A stretch of 64,000 nt of DNA from Pleurotus djamor. Lineage: Eukaryota > Basidiomycota > Agaricomycetes > Agaricales > Pleurotaceae. A program made the translations under genes and the position numbers. Shown here piece by piece: positions 11,391 to 22,354 of the stretch; the first letter of the stretch is position 1, and each line of letters begins with the position of its first letter. Below the pieces are notes generated by a model, which saw only the letters and a program-made list of their open reading frames with translations, was not told the origin of the DNA and made no database searches. The stretch is taken from positions 124,001-188,000 of the forward strand of contig JAPEVF010000021.1 in the NCBI GenBank assembly GCA_029747585.1, written 5' to 3'.

Positions 11391-12860
11391 TCAATATGAG
11401 ATGACGACGAAGGGCCTAGGCCTAGCGCCCGCACATCCTTCTACGAAAGGCTGACCACGCTTCACATGGCGCGCGACTTCGCTGCTGGGGGCCGTAATCT
11501 TCTTCAACCTGGGAAACAAGACCTCGGTGGTGCTTGTGGCCGCATGGACAAAGCTTCTGTACGCATACTTGGACAGATCCATTTGCTTGACGTTGGGCAT
11601 GTGCATCGCAATCCCTTCGCGACTCCACAAGTCCCAATCAATGTCATTGAATCCCAGTTCATACTGGAGGGTGGTGACGTCGCACACAGGCACCTTGGTG
11701 AAGGCAAGGCGGAGAAGGGCTTCGGAGTAAATTCGAGCGTCGCGTGGAATGGTGAATGCAAAGGTAATGGTAAAGTGGGTAGTGTAGACCGGCTGTCCGT
11801 CTCCACTGGCATTTATGCCAGAGAACTTGATAATCTCGTAAGACTGGTGGGAGTTACCCATCACTTGAAAGTTGGTAACGGGAAGCTGAGAAAAGGCCCC
11901 ATCCAGGGTTCTCATGGCGGAGATCATGAAATGAGTAGCGTGCGTGAAATCTTCCTCTTCCCATTCATGGTTGCAGGCATCAACGCAAAGGGACCTGAGG
12001 CGACACTTGATGGAGAAGAAGAATATGGCGAGAGCAAAGACATCGTCTTCAATGTACACGTATCGAAGGTTGGGAAGGTCGATAGCAAGCTTGTGACTGG
12101 GGTCAAGACGCGCATCGTCGGGAAGCGAAAATGTGATGTGAAGTCGCCTCAAGGCTTGAAGGCCACTGAACACAGAGACGAATACTGCGTATGTTGGACG
12201 ATGCGGTTGCGATTCCAACCGCAAGTCGGTGAGCTTACCGCAGGAGGAAAGTAACGGCGCAGTCCACGCGATCTCGCAAAACCTGAGTTCTAAGACCTTG
12301 AGGTTTGGCTGCGCAAGTCCTCCGAATATATTATCCTCGAACGCTGGTGGAAGTTGGACGGTAATCGGGACGTCGTCGATGGTGCGTCTGCACTTGACCT
12401 CGATACGAACGACCTCGAGCGACGTGGTGGGCGACGAGAGCAACTTCTCAATGCGGTAAAAGTCGTCGTATTTAAAGGCGAACTGGAGCACCTTGACTCG
12501 GTCGATAAGCTTGAGTACCTTCGTTGCCCTGGGCAGATCGAAGGGAAGCTCGGGATGCCCTCGGATGTCCACATGGAATTGTTTAGCACGGCGGATATAA
12601 TCATCGAGACATGGCATGGCCTCCAACCCGATGAAGGTAAGCCAGAAACCGGGCGTGTCACGAATCGCGTCTCGCCACAAACGGCAAACCGACATCAGCC
12701 ACGAACGCGCCTTGAACTTGTCGTCGTATGTGTTATGGACCTCAACGGCAAGCTTGAAGATACGGAGGAGGATCTCGACCGGGACTTCATGGATGGCTTT
12801 CGGCAGCGATGAACGCTTGCGACGCCCCCGAAGGATGGGCTGGTTTAATAAACTCGGCAT
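11391..12860 (-). CDS. F-box protein with leucine-rich C-terminal region
   Basis: One uninterrupted frame. The ATG at 12860 (MPSLLNQPILRG) is chosen because the F-box follows at about residues 22-65 (EVPVEILLRIFKLAVEV ... VCRLWRDAI); the same frame stays open upstream to 13166, so a longer N terminus cannot be excluded. The rest is the irregular leucine-rich region typical of Agaricomycete F-box proteins (LKVLELRFCEI, LTDLRLES, LRRLHITFSL). F-box proteins recruit substrates to SCF ubiquitin ligases through Skp1; the target is unknown. It belongs to a different subgroup from the three F-box genes at 54-64 kb. A long plus-strand frame at 11466-12254 is its antisense shadow. Confidence 0.82.
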   Translation of the reverse strand: MPSLLNQPILRGRRKRSSLPKAIHEVPVEILLRIFKLAVEVHNTYDDKFKARSWLMSVCRLWRDAIRDTPGFWLTFIGLEAMPCLDDYIRRAKQFHVDIRGHPELPFDLPRATKVLKLIDRVKVLQFAFKYDDFYRIEKLLSSPTTSLEVVRIEVKCRRTIDDVPITVQLPPAFEDNIFGGLAQPNLKVLELRFCEIAWTAPLLSSCGKLTDLRLESQPHRPTYAVFVSVFSGLQALRRLHITFSLPDDARLDPSHKLAIDLPNLRYVYIEDDVFALAIFFFSIKCRLRSLCVDACNHEWEEEDFTHATHFMISAMRTLDGAFSQLPVTNFQVMGNSHQSYEIIKFSGINASGDGQPVYTTHFTITFAFTIPRDARIYSEALLRLAFTKVPVCDVTTLQYELGFNDIDWDLWSREGIAMHMPNVKQMDLSKYAYRSFVHAATSTTEVLFPRLKKITAPSSEVARHVKRGQPFVEGCAGARPRPFVVISY

Positions 12861-14130
12861 AGTGGGGGATGTGATCGGGTGCGAGGCGGTGTAAATATGT
12901 GACCGAGATATTGAACGACGACACCGGGTATGGTAATCGTGGGAGGAGACGGAACACTTGGGTTGAGATGAGGGGATGGAGGAAAGATAAGTGAAAGAGC
13001 GGGAAGCAAATTTCACGGACCGAGATACAGCACTAATGACGTCGTCCGGTGGCCTTTGGGCCATAGCACGAAAACGCGAAAAAGGGTCGCCCACAGAACA
13101 ATGGGCGGAGGACGAAAATGGAAAGTCCACAATGCATGGATATTCCCGATTTACTGGGTCCTGCAAAAATACTGGTTATATCCCATTCCATTACCCACGG
13201 ACATGGTAGTCCCTCCGACCAGTCCCTCGACAAGCTTCAAAGCGAGGCGTAGTCCCCATGCCCACTATCGAAGAATCGTGGGGAAGGTGAGTGCCAACCA
13301 AAAAAATTAAATTGCTTCGCACCACTAGATCACTGCAGGTACACGGGCGACTGTCAATACAGAAGCGGACCTCCATCCCCTAGGAGAGCAGGTAAGAGCT
13401 CGAGCTTTGAAAATGAGTACGCATGCTCATTGGGTTTGGGGATGAACTGAGCTCATCGTTTTCGAGGCCTCGGGTCGAGCATTCACGACTTCCACAGTGA
13501 GTATTGAGACCGAGGTATGACATTTGCGCACGCGTATTCTGTCCATCCCAGCGACGGCACTCAGTATATCCAGGTGCTTGATATTAACACCCTCCAATAT
13601 CCAAGGCTCCGACATCCGTCCTCGAACCGGGATGTAATCTATTGTGGCCTCCAATCAGCATCCAGCGCTAAAAATTGCGGCAACGGACTTTCCTTTTTGG
13701 AACACGTCGGTGGCCGCACCCATGAACGGCCCGCTCATCGCAGTACAAACTGAGAGCTGAAGCGTTGATAGCTAGTTAGATCATTCAAGAGCTCCCGCCG
13801 GCTTGTTTGGAAGCGACAACCAGTGCGGTGAAATCTTCCTGAATACCAGGTCACTAATGTGGCTTTATGTTGGAAGTCGCACTTGCAGTGACGACCTCGG
13901 GCTCGAAAACGACGAGCATGGGTCAGGGGATATCTCTTGGTGGTTCGACAAACTCCATTTCTGGTTTCTGAGGCTGACCCGATTGTGTGTTCGTCTTCAC
14001 ACACCAGATATCGTCACATTATTCTAGTTGAACGGTGAGTTAACGCAAATGTTATCTGAAATGCTCGTTGAGTAAAAAAAATGATAACGTGTTGACAGGC
14101 CTCATAACACGCCATACACACCTAATAAAT
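12861..14130. other. Interval without a supported gene
   Basis: The left part is the 5' region of the F-box gene, with its open frame continuing to 13166. The rest has only short frames without recognisable motifs. The right edge is the 3' flank of glutathione synthetase. Confidence 0.4.
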
Positions 14131-15873
14131 TTAAACCAGGACGATGGAGTCCAGCACTGAGTACCCGGTGGCGACTCCTCCTTCATTGCTTTCGATCCCC
14201 TTCGTTCTGACAAGCCATCCGGCTTCTTCCTCCTTCTTGACCTCATTGTCGCCAAACAGCGCCCATCCAAAGATACCCAGCTCGCTGATAACCTCAGCCC
14301 GGACAGCGGTATGCTCAGCCTGATCCGAGCTACCAGACCGGATCAGGTAGTTGCAAGTTCCCGAAGGAGGTACTATCAACTCCATGGCGATCCATGCCTT
14401 GCGTTCCGATGGGGTCAGGGTGTCCAGGAACCCCGGGATCGACTCTTTGTACACATTGTTACCGCCGCCCTCTCGCTGTGGCTTGAGGACCAGCTCCATC
14501 GCACGTTGTCTTGCCATCTTCACCCCGATAGGCTCTCCATCCGTCGCATCGTCACCGGCTAGATCAAGTCCCCACATACCCATCCAACTGGCTCTGATCT
14601 CTTGCAGTGATGCATGATCCGAGTCTGGGAGGAAGCGTTCCAGCATGCCTTCCTTCGTAAGTACTTGTTGAACCTTCTTCCCACCTGCCAGTTGCAATGG
14701 GATGCTCGGGCAGTTGATTGCCTTTGAGCGTTCAAGCAAGAACCGAGTTTCATAGTGCGAAGGAGTCGGGTAGTCGGTCGGTGCATAACCCGCACGGAAA
14801 TAGACTGTTGAGATTTCGGTAGCTCGCCCTGAAGCCTGGGTGACGCGTAAAACGGACGAATGGGGGTCTACCGATGCTGAATGGGCGAGTTCGTCGAATG
14901 TCTGGCGGATAACACGGATAGAGTGCCTAAGTAGTATGTTTCAGCAAGAGGCAACTGCCTTGCGCATCGGAAGACGATACCTCTCTAACAACTCATACTC
15001 CAACCACCGCTGGTCGAAAACGTTCCGCTCGCCAGGCTGAACAACGAAGAGGATGTGTGCTCTGTCGTGAACACCGTTCATCATCGTGTATAGCTCAAAA
15101 ATGGGACAATTTACTCTGGATTGTTGTAGTGGGCATGGGCCGTCGCTAACCCCGCCGCAAGTCCCGAAGTCGTGCTATTCGATGGCAAATTGTCCTTTGT
15201 CAAATTGGGCGACGATGCATAGTAATCCGTAGCCGAGAGCAAGTGTCTGTTTTTGTTTTAGCACAGAAAAAGGACAATATGCGCGCTCGAATGGACTCGC
15301 TTGTGCAATCCCGCAACCCTTTCGGACAACGCACCAAACGACGAGGAGATGGTATTGAACTCGACCTGCTTCAAGCCGGTAGATGAACCTGCATTTTCGT
15401 GAAGGAGATAGTCTGATCTGAACAGTCCCAGGTGAAGTGTCTAGGGGCATCAGAGTTCAGCGTGATCGACGATGGTGGGAAGGGTTGCGTGGACCAACTT
15501 GGTGAACTTGCTCGTCCCTCAACTTCTTCCACCCTGACCACAACTTTCCAACAAACTCGTCAACGCGCCCGACGCCCTGCTCAGCTCCCATGACCTCATC
15601 GAGGAAACCATCGTCCATCGCAATTCTTGCATAAAGCACATTGTAGGTGTGCTGGATCCGCTGGGCCAGCTGAAACAAATCTCGAGGAATCGGTGATGGA
15701 AACAAAGCTAAAGGAGCGTGAATCGCTGATGATGGGAACCGAGGTTGCTTCCCCGTTGGGAGATATGTCAATCCATGGGACAGCGCGTACGTCGTAGCGA
15801 GCTCAGTTAGATGCGAAATCTGGCTTTCTTCGAGAGTAGGAGGCCAGTTCGCGAAAGAAAAGGTTTCTGACAT
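14131..15873 (-). CDS. GSH2: Glutathione synthetase (eukaryotic type)
   Basis: It catalyses ATP-dependent joining of gamma-glutamylcysteine and glycine, the last step of glutathione synthesis, in the cytosol. Exons assemble in frame from MSETFSFANWPPTLEES through YNVLYARIAMDDGFL, LKQVEFNTISSSFG, AHILFVVQPGERNVFDQRWL, STVYFRAGYAPTDYP, IPLQLAGGKKVQQVL and LKPQREGGGNNVY to ENEGG-type C-terminal motifs (SNEGGVATGYSVLDS). These are the family blocks in the right order, including the glycine-rich ATP loop (REGGGNN) and the C-terminal substrate loop. Length is about 500 residues, the family norm. Introns are about 50 bp. Two of them are recognised only because their removal restores family sequence (NNPE|AHILF and LLER|HSIRV). 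The gene is divergent from the MFS gene at 16618. Confidence 0.92.
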
Positions 15874-16617
15874 CGTCGATGACGGTGGTCAGGGAATTAT
15901 TGGCTTTCTTGGTCATCGTATGGAGATTTCGGACTTGAGCGTGTGGAAGCCGATTCGGTAAAGGTCGCATCATCGTGGCACACGTCTTCCAGCTTTGGAA
16001 CATTTGACTCGACATGGGAACGTAATGGAATTAAAATTCAAGTGCATTGAGCTTCCTCAGCGTTCGTCAAGAGTTGCTTTGCGTAAGGCTGTGGGTGGGA
16101 CGACCCGCAGCGGCGCATCAGCGATGGGGGCTTGACGGGGGCAGGTGAATTTGCAACCTTTGCTCATATATTTTCTGTCTGACCTTGCATTAGCGATTCA
16201 CAAATTATCATTTTATTCGGCCTTGACCGTGCGCCCATAACAGGACTCGTCTGTTTGGCAAAACGGAATGATTTCGTCGTATGTTTATTTCAGCAACGCG
16301 AACCAGATCACAACCATATATGTGTTGGGATCTGCCATAGCCCGGTGTCAACGGGGAAACTCCGTTCATGTGTCCACGCTCTCGTATTCGGAGTCGTAAG
16401 GGCGGTGTTGCCCCAGGTGTCAAATCTGGAACCTACAAACACTCTCGAGTCAATTACAACTGATGGCCAGTCTCTAGCATCTGCCATGAATGGATTGCTA
16501 TGCGTGGAGAGTCCTTTATATTCACGCTTAGGCCTCGCCCATCTCAATCTCTCAATCCTTTTCAACCCACCACCTCCCTACGTTTGTGTCCCCCCCTTTG
16601 GGAGGGTGGGATAAAGA
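15874..16617. other. Divergent promoter region, GSH2 and MFS transporter
   Basis: The 744 bases between two divergently transcribed starts hold short frames only. A TTTATATTC stretch near 16514 may serve the MFS gene. Confidence 0.45.
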
Positions 16618-18261
16618 ATGCTTGCCTTCACCCGGAGCGCTGCGTCTGCCTCGTCCACCTATGTCCAAGAGATGAAGGAGAACCATTTCCTCTCCGTCAA
16701 GACTGATACTGCATTGGATGCACGGACCTCCACCATCACACTGACAAATACCATCCCGGAAGTCGAGCTACCTCGCGATACTGACAACCCTCTTGATGGA
16801 GGATTACGGGCGTGGTTGGCCGTCCTTGGTGGTTTCCTCGCGCTATTCGCCACCTTCGGTCTAATGAACTCGTTCGGGACATTCCAAACATGGTACTCAA
16901 CTCATCAGCTCGGTCATCTACCACCATCCACAATCTCTTGGATAGGGTCCCTACAGTTGTGGATGTTCTTCTTCTCGGTATGCCTACCATTTCTTTCGTT
17001 ACGTCTGGCTGACCGTCGAACAGGGTGGTCCCATTGGCCGTTTCTACGATACATTTGGCCCCAAGATTCTGATGATCGTTGGGACTATCATCTACACGCT
17101 CGCCATCATGATGACTAGCATCTCGACTCGTTTCTATCAGTTTGTTTTATGTCAAGGTTTGCTGTTCGGCTTGGGTGTGGGGATGCTGTGAGTGTCTATC
17201 CGTGTGCAATATTATCCCTCCTCGATACTTAACTGCTTCAGTTTCTACCCTTGTATGGCGAGTGTTTCGACCCATTTCAAACACCTTCAAGCGACGGCGC
17301 TGGGTCTCGTAGCCGCAGGATCAAGCTTGGGTATGCATCAGAACTCAATTCTCCCGCGCGAAGTACTCAGTTACCTTTGACAGGGGGAGTGATATATCCG
17401 ATCATGCTTCGCCACCTCTTTGATAGCATTGGCTTTGGTTGGGCCGTTCGCGTATTCGGTCTCATCAGTGCCTTGTGCTGCATCACCGCCGTTCTCACTG
17501 TCACCACGCGTCTTCCGCCTAAGCAGCGAAAGGGCCTTTGCGTCCAGTTTAGTGGATTCAAGGATGTTCGTTTCGTCTTGTTGACAATTGGCAGCGCATT
17601 CGTCGCCCTCGGTGCGTTTCCATTTCGCTCCAGCATTCCTAGAACCCTGGGCTAACGTTACCTGTCGTCGTAGGTCTCTTCATTCCGTTCTTTTATCTGG
17701 CCGATTTCGCACATGATAGTCACCTGTCATCGCATATGTCGTTCTATGCGCTCGCTGTACTCAATGGCGGTGGCTTCTTCGGGCGCATCGCCCCATCGTG
17801 GTTATCTGACACCTTCGGGCGCTTCAACCTGCTCTTTCCATCTGCATTCCTTTCAGGCCTGCTATGTCTCACTATCTGGCTTTTATCACATCAAATCGTG
17901 TCCATCATGTTCTTTGCCGCACTCTACGGCTTTTTCTCTGGAGCTTTCGTGTCGCTCATTACGCCCTGTGTCATACAAATCTCAGACAAAATGGAGATAG
18001 GAACAAGGTTAGGAACGCTCTACACGGTGATATCCTTCCCATAAGTCTCTTTCATAAGATTTGCCCTTGATCTTTGTTGATACAAGCAATGATTTTCTGT
18101 ATAGTTCTCTCCTTGGTGGACCTATAGGCGGATTTCTATTGAAAGCCTACGGTTCCTACGTCCCCATGTCCGCGTTCGCTGGATCGACCATCATCGCTGG
18201 CTCGATCTTTATCTTTGTTGCAAAACTTCGCATCAATGACAGTCTCTGCGCCCGTGTGTGA
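16618..18261 (+). CDS. MFS transporter, fungal monocarboxylate (MCT/MCH) type
   Basis: Spliced exons give about 440 residues with about 12 hydrophobic segments. An N-terminal cytosolic region ends in DGGLRAWLAVLGGFL, the conserved entry into helix 1 of fungal monocarboxylate-transporter homologues (NPLDGGLRAW here). Next come GTFQTWY, GGPIGRFYDTFGPK (the MFS loop 2-3 motif), FYPCMASVSTHF and ATALGLVAAGSSLGG. The second half has GGGFFGRIAPSWLSDTFGR (equivalent loop 8-9) and GGPIGGFLLK. Family members move monocarboxylates, riboflavin or unknown solutes across the plasma membrane; the substrate cannot be read here. Introns interrupt after FFFS, GML, SSLG and FVALG, and near 18030-18110. The gene is convergent with EB1. 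Confidence 0.85.
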
Positions 18262-18763
18262 TTTGCGTTTCGTGTTTTCGTTTGTCGTGCCAGACAATGA
18301 TACCATCTTAATTTATCTTTATCCTTAGCATCACCATCATACATCATCTTCCACATACATTCGCATTTGATTATTATCTATGTTAGATATCCATCATATT
18401 CTGTACGAAATACTTTGGCCTGTAGTTGTATTCTTAGCTGTCTTCCCAACCGCCTACCTTCGTTCTCATTGATATTCACATAGCCTTACGTTGCAAAGGG
18501 GACTTTCAGTATTAGCAGATGTAACTTGTATACACATATATCCGAGGCAATGTATCAAAATGGGGGAGAACTAAGGAAGGAATGTGGGAAAAGTTGGTAG
18601 AGTAAGTACGATCATTCAAATGACTGCTAGACGTTGAAGGTGCATATCGATACCGATACAGATGGAAGGAAGGTATGTGGTGGAAGCAGCATGCAATTGT
18701 ATGGAGAGCGAAAAGAGGGAATGGAAAGCACGAAAGGAGTTACCGAGGAAGACTGATGTTAAT
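18262..18763. other. Convergent intergenic region (3' flanks)
   Basis: It lies between the stop codons of the MFS transporter and the EB1 gene. It is AT-richer than the genes and shows no frame of interest; it probably holds both 3' UTRs. Confidence 0.5.
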
Positions 18764-19870
18764 CTAAAATGTTTCTTCCTCATCTACGGCCTGCTGGTCA
18801 GGTACCTCGAACCCATCCTAGTAACGTTGGTGAAAACGGGTGGCAGGGAACAGGACGGTTGGCGCTTACCTCGGTCGAGTATAGAATCTTCTGGATATCT
18901 TTGAGGGTGGCGTCCTCCTTACCATCAGCTTCCAATGCTTCCAATTGTTGCTGTACGATGATCTCTATATCTCGCAACTTCGAAATTCTAGTCAGATACA
19001 TGTGCATGATAACCTGAGATCGAGGCTTACTTTCTCAAAGTAAAAGTCTCTCTCCTTCTCCAAACCTTCGAGATGTCCAGAAAGCTCCTTGACCTGGCCT
19101 TGGAGAGCTAAAACGGCTTCGTTGGATTGGGCACTTCCGGATCGGGGTCCACCGACTGGTGTTCGTCCCCCAGCTCGGCCTACATAACGAGTCAGCTTAC
19201 AAGGGAGACAATCACAAAAATTGGCGCGTACCACCCGTTGAGAGACCCGCGCGTGTTGAACTAGAAGAAGGACCAAGTGGAGCGACGGTTGCAGGTGGAT
19301 CGCCCGGTGCACCTTTTCGCCTGGCTACAGGGTCATAACCTTGACCACCATAATTCGCGTCCCAATATCTCCTCAACCACTGCAAAAACTCGAGGTTGTC
19401 CCTGAATCGGGGGGAAAATACCGGAATAAGTGGTTGCTTCGTCGTACGGAAGTATCACGTTGACTTACTGCATTTTGCACTTGACTAACTTCTCGACGGG
19501 GATAGGCTAGATGATGAGTAGTCGCGTGAGATGATCGTATTCCGAGTGTTGTCATGAGAAGTGACGCGCCTTGTCTATCTTCTTCGCCTTGAAAGCATTT
19601 TGCAATACCTTGAAGTTCACAAGATACTCGTATTCATGTTTCGCATTGAACTTGACGCGAGTTAACGGAAGGTCGCCTGTTGAGAAGCGACGCGTCAGTC
19701 CCAAAGCTCTTTCACATGGAGCTCTAATCTGTTAGAGGCTCGTACACACCATATATCGAGTCTATGATTTGGCAATACGCCGCGCCGCTGCCACATTGTT
19801 CGACTTTGGTGTAGTTCATCTGCAGCAGATCGTTAAGCCATGCCAGCAGATCCGTCCTTGATGCGGCCAT
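18764..19870 (-). CDS. EB1-family microtubule plus-end-binding protein (Mal3/Bim1 type)
   Basis: It begins MAASRTDLLAWLNDLLQMNY, the calponin-homology domain of EB proteins, which continues with CGSGAAYCQIIDSIYG, FNAKHEYEYLVNFKVLQ and DNLEFLQWLRRYWD (about residues 1-110). A Ser/Gly/Thr/Arg linker follows. The EB homology domain starts as a coiled coil (LALQGQVKELSGHLEGLEKE), then ERDFYFEK joined over a 50-odd-base intron to LRDIEIIVQQQLEALE. The C terminus, in a separate small exon, is acidic and ends EEETF. Animal EB proteins end EEY and recruit CAP-Gly partners; here the terminal aromatic is Phe. The protein tracks growing microtubule ends and binds partners through the EB domain. The start and all family blocks are present. 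Confidence 0.93.
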
Positions 19871-20358
19871 GATTCAGTCGTGAAAAGAGAAAAGTGAGAC
19901 GGATAGAAGAAAAACAGCGTCGGGAACGAGGCAAACGTCGAGGTCGACGTAAAAAAGGGAAACGGGAGAGAGGTTGAACCTGAAGTCAATTTACTGACCG
20001 TGGGACATCTACACTGATCGTGAGATCAGATGTCTTTCGGGTGTTCAAATTTCGGAGACCGATTTACTTTTAGGCTTGAGTTCTGCGTTCATTTCCTGGT
20101 TCACTTCCCCCATCTTCAATGTAATTCAAGCGACGGCGATGCATGATACCGACGATGCGTGGTTCATGAGAATTAGAAAATTATTGCTTCACGCGTCGAC
20201 CGTTGCCGTGAAGAGCTAAAATTGAAAGCCGACGGCCCTTCGGACACCCAAATGAACAAATGTCAAAAATAACCGCGAGAATCCAGATAACCGACTCGAA
20301 GATTTCTCAGCAAACCTCCGTCGTGTTCTTGAGTCTCTTCCAGTCCAGAGAACGGGCT
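19871..20358. other. Divergent promoter region, EB1 and MFS transporter
   Basis: 488 bases between two divergent starts. The plus-strand frame is open from 20260 in phase with the MFS start, but the ATG at 20359 is preferred. No clear TATA box was seen on the EB1 side. Confidence 0.45.
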
Positions 20359-22233
20359 ATGTCTGGTAGTTCAGACCTTCCCGAGCCCGTGACTTATACC
20401 CATGATTTTGGATTCGTGCCAATCCCAAAACACTTGCGGTACAACCCCAAAGAGCCTTTTCACTTTGGCTTGTTTCTCAACTTGTCTTTTGGCTTCGCGA
20501 GCACATTCAGTAAGCTTCTCTTCAATTTTCCTTGATGTTGGATATCTGAGTTCGTTTCCAGCCGTCGCCAATTTGTATTATTGCCAGCCCCTGCTAAGTA
20601 CGTGTCGGGAGAGGTATAGGCACGGATGTCAATTGACCGGATGCGCCAGTTGAATTTTCTAGGGCATTCAACGTCGATTACAGTCAAATCTCAAAGTGAG
20701 TTCTCTCAGTTGAACCCTGGAAGTGCATTAAACCTCTTATTTGTCAGTATCCCTACCCTTGTTCAAGCAGGGTAAAAAAATCTTTGCTTCGGCGGAGTAA
20801 CCCTGCGACTCACCCCTGCCTGCCTCTAGATACGCATGCGGCATCCTCTTCATCTCACCTTTGGGTGATCTTGTGCGAAGACGTCAACTAATACTTGCCC
20901 TAGTTATCGTCTCTGCGTCTCTCACGATTGGACTCGCAGTTACCAGCAGCCTCGCGGTGTTTGAGGCCCTGTGTTTCCTAATAGGGTTGGTCACAGTGAC
21001 CCCTCAGATCCTCCTACCACTCGCAGCCGATCTAGCGCCTCCAAATCGACGCGCAGCAGCCATATCCATGGTCCTCTCAGGTCTACTTTTTGGTGTCCTC
21101 ATCGCCCGAGTTCTGGCCGGCGTTATCGCGGAATTCGCATCCTATCGCGTTGTTTATTATATGGCAATTGGTGTTCAATACTTCGTCTTGGTCGGCAGTT
21201 ATTTGATATTACCAGATTACCCGGCAAAGAACGCGCATCTGACGTACTGGGATATCCTCTGGACGATGGCAAAGTTTGCCTTCACGGAACCCCTGCTGAT
21301 ACAGGCGTGCTTGATCAATATCGCAGGCAGCGCTTGCTTCAGTAGCTACTGGGTGACGCTTACTTTCCTGCTCGGAGGTGCCCCTTACAATTACTCGACG
21401 TAGGTCCATCCTTTCGCCATGATGTCGAGGGCTAACGATCCACGCCTTTCGCAGCCTTGTGATTGGCCTCTTCGGCTTGATTGGGATGTTCGGCGTAGCT
21501 GTTGGTCCACTCGTTGGGCGGCTAATCGATCGGCTCGTGCCCTGGTATGCGACTCTGATTGCAATGCTCGCCCTTACATGCTTCCAAAGCATTCAAGTTG
21601 GAGCTGGCGGTATCAATATCGCAGCTGTCATCATAACTTGCTTGGGTCTCGACCTATTCCGACAAATGCAGCAGGTCTCCTTATCAACAGCTATTTTTGG
21701 GTGAGTGCTTCCACGACGTTGATGTTATGTCGTAGCCAGTTTCTTACAGCATCTGTGGATAGCATACTCCCCGAAGCTAGAGCCCGACTCAATGCTGTAT
21801 TCATTCTTTCGGTATTTATCTGTTTTCACGTTCCTTTCTTCAAATGCAAGACTGAAAACGGGTCCTTCGTCGCTAGCTATTCATAGGTCAGGTCATGGGA
21901 ACCGCTGTCGGCACGAAGGTCTTCATCGAACATGGCTGGAGACCCGCAGCTGCTTTGAACCTTGGATGGTACGGTTGGCAACTGCTCATACTCTCCCTGC
22001 GGGGCCCACATTGCAGTCGTCACACGTGGTTTGGATACGAAGGGGGTATTGAACCAAGAAAGAGTGTTGTTGATGCGCGGAAACACCATGATGAAGAGGC
22101 TGCCGGCGCGTCCTCGAGTCTCCCGCCCACGGCGGTTGGTAGTATCAATGGTGCCCAATCTCCCAATGAAAAGGTGAAAGATGAACGTGATGGGTCTGGG
22201 GACGGAAGGGACGAAAAGGTTCAACAAAGTTGA
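20359..22233 (+). CDS. MFS transporter, DHA1-like family
   Basis: The start MSGSSDLPEPVTYTHDFGFVP precedes LSFGFASTF, the first helix, and TVANLYYCQPLL, a motif shared with bacterial and fungal MFS drug/solute exporters. The loop 2-3 motif is GDLVRRRQLIL. Later blocks are LPLAADLAPPNRRAAAISMVLSG (motif C-like region), the second-half SSYWVTLTFLLGG and GLIGMFGVAVGPLVGRLIDR. About 11-12 hydrophobic segments are visible over some 490 residues, ending in a charged cytosolic tail. Introns are short, and one exon (SVDSILPEARARLNAVFILS) is flanked by introns on both sides. The substrate is unknown; efflux of small molecules is the general family role. It is convergent with esterase A, with about 120 bases between stops. 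Confidence 0.83.
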
Positions 22234-22354
22234 GGAGAAAGAGAAAAGATGAGGCACAGAAATAGAAGCCTGCTGTAACGTGGATAGAACAACAAATACG
22301 AGCCGTTTGCAGCGTGTCTATGTACTCTATGTCAATGAGGGAAGCTACCTAAAT

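Noticed and set aside
11466..12254. A 262-codon plus-strand frame
   Set aside because: It lies antisense to the well-supported F-box gene and has no recognisable motif.
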